Of a stretch of DNA of 64,000 nucleotides, positions 17,741 through 27,700 are shown in pieces. The stretch's first letter is position 1; each line of letters begins with the position of its first letter. Under the pieces are notes generated by a model. That model worked only from the letters and a program-made list of their open reading frames with translations, had not been told where the DNA came from and ran no database searches. Made by a program: the position numbers and the translations under genes. The stretch is from assembly GCA_934098505.1 (NCBI GenBank), contig CAKOOR010000005.1:52065-116064 (forward strand), in the 5' to 3' direction. Source of the stretch: an uncultured Bacilli bacterium. Its GTDB lineage: Bacteria > Bacillota_I > Bacilli_A > RF39 > UBA660.

Positions 17741-17824
17741 AAATTTTTCACGTCCTTAAAACTATTATACTATATTTTTCCTATAAACACAGTTTATAAT
17801 TATAATTTATTTACACTTCACTTG

Positions 17825-19732
17825 TCAATTACCTAACATTAATTTGACAGTTGAGCCATCACTTACATAGTATTCCGGTTCCGGTGATTGATAAATTACC
17901 TTATCCCCTTCCCCTGAATATTCAATTTTATAATCTCTTAATATATTATTAGCTTCCTTTATAGTTTTCCCAATTACATTTGGTAATATACTGTACTTTG
18001 TATCCAACCAATTATAAGTCTTAGGAATCGTTTCTTTACTCTTTGGAACATTATTCATTTCAATATAAGATGAGAAAATAGCTTTCGCAATTGGGGCAGC
18101 AACAACTCCACCATACTGAGTTACCCCTTTAGGGTTATCTATCGCAACATATAAAACTATTTCTGGATCATCTGCTGGTAAGAAACCAATAAAAGATAAA
18201 ATATAATTACCAACCATATAACGACCATTATTTACTTTTTGAGCTGTTCCCGTCTTGCCACCGATACGATAATTTTCAATATAAGCATTGCGTCCCGAAC
18301 CATGAGCAACAACATTTTCTAGGGCAAAACGAACTAATTTCGAGGATTCTTCGGTTATTACTTTTCTTATAACCGTCGGATTTACTTCACTAGTTATCTC
18401 CTTCGTAGTGGCATTTTCTATCTTTTTTACGATATAAGGTTGATATAAAGTACCACCGTTTACAGCAGCAGATACGCTTCTTACCTGTTGAATTGGTGTT
18501 ACCGAAACTCCTTGACCAAAAGCGGTTGTTGCTAATTCAACATTACCAACCTTATTTAAATCAAATAATATCCCTTTAGCTTCTCCGGTCAAATCAATAC
18601 CCGTTTTTTCTCCAAAACCAAAATCTTTAATATATTTAAATAATTTTTCTTTTCCTAAGCGGAAACCTAAGTTAACAAACCCTGGGTTACAAGAGTTTTC
18701 AACAACATTTAAAAAAGTTTGCGCCCCATGACCACCGGCTTTCCAACAATGGATAGTAGCCCCATCGACATTAACGCTACCTGAATCATAGTAAGTATCC
18801 GTAAATAAATTAACTACTCCTTCGTTAATGGCTGCACTTAATGTCGTAATTTTCATAGTTGAACCAGGTTCATAAGTCATCCAAATTGGTAAATTACGAC
18901 TTAAAACTTCTTGAGTATAAGTTTGATATTCATTAGGATTATAACCAGGACGACTTGCCATTGCTAAAATTTCACCTGTCTTCGGATTCTTGGCAATTGC
19001 TAAAGCATGCTCTGGATTATATTTAGCCACCGCATTATCAAGTTCTCTTTCTACCGACTGCTGTAAATCCAAATCAATAGTTAAATAAACATTATTACCG
19101 CTTACAGCTTCTTTGTATTCCTCGGCTTTATTTAATCTATTTCCTTTGGCATCACTATAATACTTAATAGACCCACTAGTCCCCGTTAGTTCCTCATCAT
19201 ACTTAAGCTCTAACCCAGACAAACCTTGATTATCAATTCCCACATAACCTAGAACATGACTCAATAAATCATCATAAGGATAATATCTCTTAGCTTCTTT
19301 AAGTAAGTAAACACCATCATAATTATAACTATTTATCTTATCAGCTATTTCAAAAGACAATTGCCTACCTTCAGGATGAACCCTTTCAATCGACGTTCTC
19401 TTACTAACATGCTTATACATTTCTTCATAAGACACATTCAATATCTCACCTAAATTCTTAGCTACTTCTTCTTTATTTTTAATTTGATTAGGAACCAAAT
19501 ATAAAGAAGTAGTTGTAATATTACTAGCTAAAACTTTTCCGTTACGATCTAAAATAAGACCACGATCTGGAGTAATTGGTAAATTACGCTGCCATAAGTC
19601 ATTGGCTAAACTATTTAACTTTTGATACTGAAATACCTGAATATAAAAAACTTTTAAAATAACTGCTATTAAAAGTAAAGTTACAAAAAGTACTACTAAT
19701 CTCATTCGAAAATGTTTATCTTGATAAAACAC
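17825..19732 (-). CDS. Class B penicillin-binding protein (PBP2/SpoVD/FtsI type) with one PASTA domain
   Basis: 635 aa: cytoplasmic tip and membrane helix (about 10-30), PBP dimerisation domain with RGLILDRNGKVLA (57-69), transpeptidase domain with STMK at 291-294, SCN at 347-349, and KTG at 493-495, then a single PASTA domain (about 578-635, beginning ILPNVIGKTIKEANNIL). It crosslinks peptidoglycan outside the membrane in division or sporulation. One PASTA repeat is typical of SpoVD, two of PBP2b, so the division versus spore role is open. Start is GTG at 19732 with AGGGTGA upstream. mraY follows immediately. Confidence 0.93.
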   Translation of the reverse strand: MFYQDKHFRMRLVVLFVTLLLIAVILKVFYIQVFQYQKLNSLANDLWQRNLPITPDRGLILDRNGKVLASNITTTSLYLVPNQIKNKEEVAKNLGEILNVSYEEMYKHVSKRTSIERVHPEGRQLSFEIADKINSYNYDGVYLLKEAKRYYPYDDLLSHVLGYVGIDNQGLSGLELKYDEELTGTSGSIKYYSDAKGNRLNKAEEYKEAVSGNNVYLTIDLDLQQSVERELDNAVAKYNPEHALAIAKNPKTGEILAMASRPGYNPNEYQTYTQEVLSRNLPIWMTYEPGSTMKITTLSAAINEGVVNLFTDTYYDSGSVNVDGATIHCWKAGGHGAQTFLNVVENSCNPGFVNLGFRLGKEKLFKYIKDFGFGEKTGIDLTGEAKGILFDLNKVGNVELATTAFGQGVSVTPIQQVRSVSAAVNGGTLYQPYIVKKIENATTKEITSEVNPTVIRKVITEESSKLVRFALENVVAHGSGRNAYIENYRIGGKTGTAQKVNNGRYMVGNYILSFIGFLPADDPEIVLYVAIDNPKGVTQYGGVVAAPIAKAIFSSYIEMNNVPKSKETIPKTYNWLDTKYSILPNVIGKTIKEANNILRDYKIEYSGEGDKVIYQSPEPEYYVSDGSTVKLMLGN

Positions 19733-19765
19733 AAAATCACCCTAATTAATAATATTAAAAAAAGA

Positions 19766-19807
19766 GAAAAATTATTTAATATTCATATATTGTTTAAATA
19801 ATTTTTC
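19766..19807 (-). terminator. Long AT-rich hairpin between the transglutaminase-like gene and the PBP gene
   Basis: Perfect 14-bp inverted repeat GAAAAATTATTTAA (19766-19779) / TTAAATAATTTTTC (19794-19807). On the minus strand it is followed by a C-T-rich stretch and T7, so it probably ends transcription from 19891-20871. Confidence 0.6.
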
Positions 19808-19890
19808 ATCATCTTATCTACATAGTTTAAACATAGTAAGCCATTTCTTTAATAATCAGTAACTTACACATAACAACATTAAATTAATTA

Positions 19891-20871
19891 TTACTTCTTA
19901 CTTAAGCTTAAAATCCTAGGTACATCTTGGTAAGTAAATTGTTTTTCATAATTAAGTTTAGAATAGTCTTCCTGGGCTAACTTTCTTTCTTGATAAATAA
20001 ATGTCGTTTCAGGAATTTGCTCAGGATTAGTACTACCAGTTAATAAAAATTCATCATTAAATTTCTTGGTAAAACACTTATTAACCGAATTAGCACCTCT
20101 TGTTATCGACCAAGTATTATCTACATAATAAGAACTATTACCAATACCAACTTTATTCCAAGCATGAAAATTACCACAAACACCTTCAACTTCTACTTGC
20201 ATTATCGCATTATTAAGAAGTAAAGTTGTCAAATTAGCAATCCCAACACAAATCCCAGCTTTGTAATTTAAAATTGTTTCCACCAAACCAGAAATACGTT
20301 CTGTAGCAGGTGAATCATAATAACTAACTTGCGATTGCAAATAATCTGATACTAAATATATCTTCTCAGCATCATTTTTAGGTTGCATAAAATTTAATTT
20401 TTCAATTTTCTCATATATTTTTTTCATATTAGTAAGAGATAAAATATCATTACCATTAAAACTTACATAAACAAAACGATGAGAGAAATTTAAATATTCT
20501 TTAAAACAATAAGTAGCAATAAAATCATTAAATTTCAATCCCCATCCTAAATAAACTAAAGGTACTATTGGTCTAATATTTTTAAGTTTTGTTATATCAA
20601 TATATTCTCTACTAATCATTTTACCATCATCAATTAAAATCACATGATTATAGATGGGTCTATTTAAAAGTTTATCTAAGTATATTAACGAAGCATAATC
20701 ATAACATCTAATAGTTACTCGGTACTTTTTTATTATATCTAATAAAAGTTGCATATTTAAAAATAACATATCTTGTGATAAACAAATAATACTACAACTA
20801 GTTATTTGGGATTGTAGTTTATTGAAGATAATATCTATATAATTATAAACATTTTGCTTTATTGGTTCCAT
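19891..20871 (-). CDS. Transglutaminase-like (papain-fold) protein
   Basis: 326 aa from ATG 20871 (AGAGGT 6-7 nt upstream; a TTG at 20889 extends the frame but fits poorly). The C-terminal half holds a Cys-His-Asp series as in transglutaminase-like domains: YKAGICVGIANLTTLLL (Cys), VCGNFHAWNKV (His), SSYYVDNTWSI (Asp). Spacing fits the fold. The N-terminal 130 residues form an alternating strand-helix region of no recognised family. No signal peptide, so probably cytoplasmic. Related domains cleave or crosslink peptide bonds; substrate unknown. Confidence 0.7.
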   Translation of the reverse strand: MEPIKQNVYNYIDIIFNKLQSQITSCSIICLSQDMLFLNMQLLLDIIKKYRVTIRCYDYASLIYLDKLLNRPIYNHVILIDDGKMISREYIDITKLKNIRPIVPLVYLGWGLKFNDFIATYCFKEYLNFSHRFVYVSFNGNDILSLTNMKKIYEKIEKLNFMQPKNDAEKIYLVSDYLQSQVSYYDSPATERISGLVETILNYKAGICVGIANLTTLLLNNAIMQVEVEGVCGNFHAWNKVGIGNSSYYVDNTWSITRGANSVNKCFTKKFNDEFLLTGSTNPEQIPETTFIYQERKLAQEDYSKLNYEKQFTYQDVPRILSLSKK

Positions 20872-21031
20872 GATGAATACCTCTTTCAAGTAGGTAGTAT
20901 CTTATCATTTTAAGCTTTATCTGTAAAGATTATTATTTTAATTAGGATTATTTTCCCACCCGCCTCTCCCAGAATTTTTATTTTTTACATAATTAATTTA
21001 TTTCAAAAGTTACTTGATATATGCTCATACT

Positions 21032-21059
21032 AAAAAAAGACTACTTATTGCAAGTAATC
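21032..21059 (-). terminator. Terminator overlapping the dxs stop codon
   Basis: Eight-pair stem GATTACTT/AAGTAGTC (21059-21052 with 21046-21039, loop GCAAT), then T7 on the minus strand. The stop codon lies inside the structure. Confidence 0.8.
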
Positions 21060-22787
21060 TTCTACAATTTTAACTAAATTTTCTACCGACATACCATTAC
21101 TCTTAAGTAATTCTTCGGTTTTAAAATCAGTATGGAATTTCTTAGAAATACCAAAGTTCATAACTTTTATATTTTTTTGACCAAAATAACTAGCCACATT
21201 TACTCCATAACCACCTTGTAGTTCGCCATCTTCTAAAGTAATAATTAACTTATGCTTTTCTTCTAATTTATCTAAAGTTACATAATCTAAATTGCTAACA
21301 TTAATCGGATTAATTATTGTTATTTCTTTACCAAATGTTTCTTCAACCTTCTTAGCTACTTCTAAAGCCATTTTTAACATTGGCCCCACGGCCATAATTG
21401 CAACCTTGTTACCATTATTTACCAGCATATTTTTTGTAAAGTCATTATGATTATCGTTATCAAGTTCACACCAAATAGCCGGAACTCTTATCCCAACTGG
21501 ATGTTTACTCCTACTCGTTGCAAAATTTAAAGCGTCGTTATATTCTTTTTTAGTAGCAGGCGCTAAATAAGTAAAATTAGGAATATGACTAAACTCTTGA
21601 ATATCACACAAAGCGATATGGGTATCACTATTCATACCATAGACCCCAGGATTAATAACTAAAATTGTAGCGGGATTATCATTTAAACACAAATCATGAC
21701 TAACTTGATCATAAACTCTTTGTAAGAAAGGAGCAAAAGTTCCAAATACGGGAACACCACCATTTTTAGCAATGCCACTAATCATACCTACAGCATTTTC
21801 TTCAGCTATCCCGATATCAATAAACTGACCACGATTAACATATTCTTCTCTAACTTTCTTAACAAAACCAAGTCCTATTGGCGTTCCGGCATTTAAAACC
21901 ACTGCCTTAGGATTGGTATCCAATAATTCTTTTAAGCTATTAAAAACGGTATCATCTTTAACAACCGGATACTTTAAAGAACCATCTAGAACATTAAATG
22001 GGCCGCCAGCATGCCAACTTTCTCTATTTTCTTCCGCATATTTAAGCCCCTTCCCCTTAATCGTATGAATATGTAAAAGAACCGGATGGTCTGTATCTTT
22101 AACAGCATTAAATAAAGCAACTAACTTTTTAATATCATGACCATTATCTAAATAATGATATTCAAAGCCTAAAGCTTTAAAAAAGTTATTATTTGATACG
22201 CCATTCATTGTTCGTAATTCTCGTAAATTTTTATAAAGGCCGCCATGATTTTCCGCAATACTTTGGTCATTATCATTAACAATAACAATTAAATTATTTT
22301 TATATTCACCAGCATAATCTAAAGCTTCTAAAGCTTCGCCACCAGATAACGAACCATCACCAATTACCGCAATGATATTTTCTTTCGTTTGTTTTAAATC
22401 CCTAGCAACCGCTAAGCCCAAAGCTAATGAAACACTTGTAGAAGTATGACCAATTTTAAAAAAATCATGTTCACTCTCTAAAGGATTAGTATATCCAGTT
22501 ACTTCACTAAATTTAGTTTCATCAAGATAGGCTTCTTTACGTCCCGTCAAAATTTTATGTGGATAACATTGATGAGAAACATCAAAAACAATTTTATCTA
22601 CTGGGGAATTAAAAACATAATGAAGAGCCACCGTCATCTCCACAACTCCTAAGTTTGGACCTTTATGACCGCCGATTTTACTAATTCGATTAATTACAGC
22701 TTTTCTTACCTCGTCTGCTAACGGTTGTAATTCTTCTAATTTTAATTTTTTAACATCCTCTGGTCCCTTAATTTTTTCTAAATACAT
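21045..22787 (-). CDS. dxs: 1-deoxy-D-xylulose-5-phosphate synthase
   Basis: 580 aa thiamine-diphosphate enzyme joining pyruvate and glyceraldehyde-3-phosphate in the first step of the MEP isoprenoid pathway. Motifs: GGHKGPNLGVVEMTVALHYV near residue 40, DVSHQCYPHKILTGR, AVIGDGSLSGGEALEALD (cofactor motif), and FIDIGIAEENAVGMISGIA in the pyrimidine-binding domain. It is about 40 residues shorter than the E. coli enzyme, consistent with the compact class of Firmicutes. Monocistronic with its own terminator. It would supply the isoprenoid carrier used by uppP and mraY products. Confidence 0.95.
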   Translation of the reverse strand: MYLEKIKGPEDVKKLKLEELQPLADEVRKAVINRISKIGGHKGPNLGVVEMTVALHYVFNSPVDKIVFDVSHQCYPHKILTGRKEAYLDETKFSEVTGYTNPLESEHDFFKIGHTSTSVSLALGLAVARDLKQTKENIIAVIGDGSLSGGEALEALDYAGEYKNNLIVIVNDNDQSIAENHGGLYKNLRELRTMNGVSNNNFFKALGFEYHYLDNGHDIKKLVALFNAVKDTDHPVLLHIHTIKGKGLKYAEENRESWHAGGPFNVLDGSLKYPVVKDDTVFNSLKELLDTNPKAVVLNAGTPIGLGFVKKVREEYVNRGQFIDIGIAEENAVGMISGIAKNGGVPVFGTFAPFLQRVYDQVSHDLCLNDNPATILVINPGVYGMNSDTHIALCDIQEFSHIPNFTYLAPATKKEYNDALNFATSRSKHPVGIRVPAIWCELDNDNHNDFTKNMLVNNGNKVAIMAVGPMLKMALEVAKKVEETFGKEITIINPINVSNLDYVTLDKLEEKHKLIITLEDGELQGGYGVNVASYFGQKNIKVMNFGISKKFHTDFKTEELLKSNGMSVENLVKIVEDYLQ

Positions 22788-22827
22788 GTAAAACTCTCCT
22801 TAAAAATATTCTATAATCTTTTCTTTT

Positions 22828-23007
22828 TTACTTCTGAAGCCAATTTTCTAAAGTATTCCTTGCTTCTTCAACCTTACATCCCCGAATAGCAAGTCCTTCT
22901 TTTAAATTAGCATTTTTACAAAATCTTTTAACATCATCTAAAACACTGCCAAGTCCCGAACCTTCTTGTGTAGTTATATAAGCATAGAATCCCCTTTTCC
23001 ATATAAT
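22828..23007 (-). pseudogene. C-terminal remnant of a flavodoxin-like NAD(P)H oxidoreductase
   Basis: Reading 23007 to 22828 gives IIWKRGFYAYITTQEGSGLG, then a SVLDDVKRFCKNANLKEG segment and LAIRGCKVEEARNTLENWLQ K-stop. This resembles the C-terminal third of flavodoxin-type proteins (glycine-rich loop followed by a GLAIRG strand). No start codon or N-terminal FMN-binding loop exists upstream; an ATG at 23002 is in another frame and closes quickly. An AGGAGA precedes the fragment by chance or as a relic. The 314-nt gap between dxs and the GDPD gene otherwise holds nothing recognisable. Confidence 0.5.
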
Positions 23008-23102
23008 TTTCTCCTGTACGAAAAAAATAAATTATCAAGCTTTTCATTTAACAATCACTCTTTCTATCTTTTACTAATATTATTACTTTCTTTATCATCA
23101 TT

Positions 23103-23852
23103 TTAATTATCTTTACTATTTATTACTTCTTCTATATCTTCCATAATAAAAGTATCACAAGTATCTAAAGCATTGGTATAAGACTTTTTATCTCTTATAG
23201 TCCAAGCCATAATTAATTTCTTTTTTCGTAATCTTTTAATTTTCTTACTAGGTAAAGCTCTTATATCATAAGATATAAAATCCGGTTTCGTAATAAAGTT
23301 ATATACCATACTTCTAATAAACATTTTCTTTAAAATATTTATTTTATCGTCCTTAAAATCGCTACTTAATTGACCTCTAATAACATTTGGAGCTTTCTTT
23401 CTTAAATAATTTACAGTTAAAGGATTAAAACTTTTTATTGCATATTTGCCTTTATAATCTTTTAAAATTTCTAAAACTTCATCTTCCAAAAAACCACATT
23501 TAGTATCATATTTTAACTCTATAACTATTGGAACTTTACCATTAACAAGTCGTAAAACTTCACTAAATAAGGGAATATGTTCATTAGTATTTACTAATTT
23601 TAAGTCTTTAATATCATTATAAGTTTTATCCTTAATTAAAGCATCTATTCCAGTCATTCTTTTTAAATTATCATCATGAAAAACCACAACCTCACCACTT
23701 TTAAGTAAATGAAGATCAAATTCAATAAGATAATTTTTTTCTATCGCTCTTTGAAAAGCCGGAATAGAATTTTCTGGTATACCTATATTAATATCATGAT
23801 AACCACGATGAGCTACTATTTTATTTTTTAAAAAATCTAAATCTTTTTTCAT
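23103..23852 (-). CDS. Glycerophosphodiester phosphodiesterase
   Basis: 249 aa GDPD TIM-barrel protein. Catalytic N-terminal motif VAHRGYHDINIGIPENSIPA (HRG then EN), metal-binding EFDLHLLKSGEVVVFHDDNLKR (ExD and the second catalytic His), and IVIELKYD. It hydrolyses glycerophosphodiesters to sn-glycerol-3-phosphate and an alcohol, for phospholipid or teichoic acid turnover. No signal peptide, so cytoplasmic. The C-terminal MAWTIRDKKSYTNALD fits the last strand and helix of the barrel. Confidence 0.92.
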   Translation of the reverse strand: MKKDLDFLKNKIVAHRGYHDINIGIPENSIPAFQRAIEKNYLIEFDLHLLKSGEVVVFHDDNLKRMTGIDALIKDKTYNDIKDLKLVNTNEHIPLFSEVLRLVNGKVPIVIELKYDTKCGFLEDEVLEILKDYKGKYAIKSFNPLTVNYLRKKAPNVIRGQLSSDFKDDKINILKKMFIRSMVYNFITKPDFISYDIRALPSKKIKRLRKKKLIMAWTIRDKKSYTNALDTCDTFIMEDIEEVINSKDN

Positions 23853-23918
23853 TAATACTACACTCTTTTTTATTAACTAACCAAATTATTTCAAAATTAA
23901 ATGCATTATAAAATAACT

Positions 23919-24497
23919 TTATATATATTTCAAATTAACATTATCTTTTTTTATCCACAGTTTCATCATTACCAATTTTAGATAAGATACTTTATTAATT
24001 GTATATTTATGTGATGGTTGAGTTTTAAAATTATTACGATGATAATCTTCACCATTTTCCGGATTATTTATAACCACATAATTATAACCCATTTCGCCAA
24101 ACCCTAATTCGTCCTGTTTTTCACTAACTACAGCTTCTTCTAATTTTGTTAAAAAAGCTTCTCGATATTCAAAACCTTCCATTAAAATATAATTTTGTTC
24201 TGTTTCTAAAGCGCCAAGAGCATGACCTGCTTCATGAATTAGAGCATTTATAGCTTCATGTCTATCTTTAATACTCCAAGCAAATTCGATGATCTTTTGT
24301 TCTTTGTAAGTAGCACCACTATTATTTAAACCAGTTTTATTTCTTGGAACTAAAGTATACTCCTCAAAAAATTTTATGTTTTTTTCTTTACCAAAGATAC
24401 CAACCATTTCTGGTAATAATTCTTTGATCGCTTCGCTCAATTCGAAGTCATAATTTTTAGTACTTATCAATTTTACAACAATATTTTCTAAATCCAT
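23919..24497 (-). CDS. Small zincin-like putative metallopeptidase
   Basis: 192 aa with ALIHEAGHALGALE (HExxH) at about residues 87-91, preceded by a helix (SIKDRHEAINAL). Further downstream, TKLEEAVVSEKQDELG could offer a third Glu/His ligand. No signal peptide or membrane segment. No family recognised; ImmA/IrrE-like and other small HExxH proteins have similar size but the other motifs do not clearly match. Stands alone between the GDPD gene and the giant-protein operon end. Confidence 0.5.
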   Translation of the reverse strand: MDLENIVVKLISTKNYDFELSEAIKELLPEMVGIFGKEKNIKFFEEYTLVPRNKTGLNNSGATYKEQKIIEFAWSIKDRHEAINALIHEAGHALGALETEQNYILMEGFEYREAFLTKLEEAVVSEKQDELGFGEMGYNYVVINNPENGEDYHRNNFKTQPSHKYTINKVSYLKLVMMKLWIKKDNVNLKYI

Positions 24498-24694
24498 AAT
24501 TACTCCTCAATAGTAAATATAATTTTTAATCTATGTCAATTTTAACATAATTTTTTGTTCGACCCAAGTTTTTGATATCATTATGGTAAAAATATGAAAG
24601 GAAAAACTATTACATTTAACTATGATGAATTCCCATTTAAATTAAATTGAGTAAACTATCAACTTAATGGCATAACTTTCCTATCACGTAAATA

Positions 24695-24722
24695 AGAAAC
24701 TCCTCACTTAAGAGAAGTTTCT
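24695..24722 (-). terminator. Hairpin at the end of the giant-protein operon
   Basis: AGAAACT (24695-24701) pairs with AGTTTCT (24716-24722), extended by CTC/GAG, enclosing the stop codon of the 3262-aa protein. The T-run is weak on the minus strand, better on the plus. Confidence 0.5.
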
Positions 24723-27700
24723 TTTATTATAATAAATACTTTTTAATGTAATACCAAGAAAAGATAATGATATACTAATAACAATAATTACTATTATAAA
24801 TATATACTTTCCACTAATACTATCTTGATCTTTACCCATATATTCATTAATAAAACTATTTTGATAAGTATTAGTCTTATTAATAACATCATTAACACTA
24901 GTAGAAGCATTTTCTTGTGATACACTGTTATTTGTTATATATGGTATATTATATATCTCGTATTCTTTCTTTAACGGATTATAACTAACTGCATAATTAT
25001 CATTAATATTATTAGTACTTGAACTATCATTAACCATATTAGTATCGTACCCAGTATAATTAATAACTTTATTTATATCTAAATTAGTTATAAATTCATT
25101 AGTAGCTTCGTAAGACTTTTCAAGACTTACCATCTTTTTGTTTTTACTATTATTACTTAAATAATTTTTTATAAAATCACTAATAGAAACATTAGTCTTA
25201 TTTTCTTCATTATTAATACTTACTATTTCTAGCTTCTTACCAGTCTTATAATCAAAAGCATAATAAGTATTATCACTATATTTAACTAAAATTATACTAC
25301 TATCATCGTTAATATTACTTGTCATATCAATAATATTCTGATTAATAAAATCATTTGGTAACTTAATATCATTCATTAAAGATATAAGTTTACCATCCAC
25401 TAAAGTTACTAAAACTTTCTTATTATTATACGTATCTATTATTACCTTATTCTTTAAACTATTTAAATTGGAACTAATCATTCCCATATTAATACCTTTT
25501 ATAAATATTTGATTGCTCATTTTCTTATTATCAATTGTTGAATAAGTTCCATAAGTGTTTATTTTACTACCTCGATATTCATATCCTACTAACTCTAACG
25601 GTTTACTTAACTTTTCAAAATTTTTAATTTTTATTTCCTTAACATCACCAGTATTAATATCTAAAATATTACCATCATTATTTAAAGCTTCATTTTTATA
25701 TAAATGAATATAGTTGCCGGATAAAATACCATTATTACTAACTATATTGCCATTATTCAAATAATAATAATAATCATTTAAAGTGTTAATAGTATTTCTT
25801 AAAGTTTCTTTTTTAATAATATATTCCTTTTTATATTGGCCATTGTTTATAGTATACATTATGTCTTCATTATAATCATAATAAATAGATAAAGTATTAT
25901 TATCAATATCATAAGTATGACCATTAATAGTTATATTAGCCCCTATACTATCAAAATCAAAATTTAAGGTATTAATACCACTTGGATATATAGTAACATT
26001 AGGTAAACTAACAAATCTTCGAGCCAACATTCGAGAAGCAAATTTAGTAATAGAACCATTTGGTAATAATACTTGATAATTACTAGCAAGTGGTCCTCCA
26101 TTATAAGGATAATACCCCTTATCAACACTGGAATAATTATAAACACTAGAAGAATTTAAATAGGATTTTACCAAACTATTATTTTTTAAATTATCTAAAG
26201 TTATATAAGAAATAGTTTCATTTAAACCTACTACTGTTTGCGGAGCTGTTAAATTATTTATTTTAGAATTGTTATAAACAAAGATGTTTTTTATACCTTT
26301 AACTAATAAATCACCAGAACCAACTATAATACCGCTAGTTTTATTAGAACCGGTTGTATTAACGTTAGCTGCTATAATATTATGATGAAACAAATTTAAA
26401 GAAGCATCAGTGGCTTTATACATGCGACCAATTAGCCCACCAGAAGCATCATCAGCAGTTATAGTAGAGCTAGCAACAATATTATTATATAAACTTACTT
26501 TCCTTATATTTTCTTCTTCTAAATCATTTTGATAATAACCCATAATACCACCAGCTCCAGTACTTAAGGCTGTAATATTAGCATTAACAAAATTATTGTA
26601 ATAGCTACTAAAAGGAGTACCATTTTTATTTCCAATAACACCGCCAACATAAGTATTACCAGTAATAGTTGTTTTGTAAACATAATTATTATGACGATTT
26701 CCATCCCAGTCTAAGCCTTCAATTCCTCCCACATTAGAGGCATTAGGAGAGGATATAGTAGTATTAATAACCGAACAGTTATAAATTGTCCAACCACCAT
26801 AACCACTAATACCTCCCACTTGATTGGTACCACCAGAAATAGTTGAATCTTTTACATAACTATCATGAACGGTATGATGATTACCATAAATACCACCGAT
26901 TTGAGTAGCTTTTCCCGTAACGGTTATATTGGTCAAATTATTATTATACACATCATCCGTATCCTGTTGCCCACTAATACCACCGACCATATTATTGCCA
27001 GAAATTGAAGAATTCGTCACATTTACATTAATAGCAGCACCATGTCCATAAACAATGCCACTATAATTACCACCAGTAGTTGTCACATGAACATTATCAG
27101 CAGTTATATAGAAATGCCTTTGACTAGAATTTCCATGCTTATAACCGATAAGACCCCCGACAAAATCACTTGTACCATCAATATAAGTATTTTTTATGTC
27201 AATACCAGTTAAATTATAAGTATCGCCCTCGGCATATAAAGCTCCTAAGCGATCAGTCCCAGAAATATGTACTGTATCAAAATTAATATTACGATAATCT
27301 CTAACATAACTATCCGTAATAAAACCAATTCTGCCTACTTTCTTATTGCCATTTAAAGTCATATTAGTAATATTAATATTACCTACCTCACCATAAGCAG
27401 TACCAACAATTCCCAAATTACTTGTCCCCCATTGTCCAGTATAATTCATCGTGATATTAGTAAAATTAACATTCTTCATGTAAGTTCTAACTTCTTTAAA
27501 AATATAAGTAGTACCTACATCAGTATCAATTGTATAATTAGAAATAGTATTACCATTGCCTTCTAGACGATTAACCATAATACCACTGCGGATAATAGAT
27601 GAGCCAATATTACTAAAATCCAAATTAGCATTTAAAGCATAATTTTCTGAATAATTGGAATTAATTTGTTGAAAATCTTCAACCGAACTAATAGTTCTGA

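Noticed and set aside
22999..23002. Start codon for the flavodoxin-like fragment
   Set aside because: The ATG is in a different frame from the homologous residues and its frame closes soon after; the fragment has no credible start.
24596..24652. 18-codon plus-strand frame beginning MKGKTITFNY
   Set aside because: No ribosome site, promoter or partner; too short to support as a gene.
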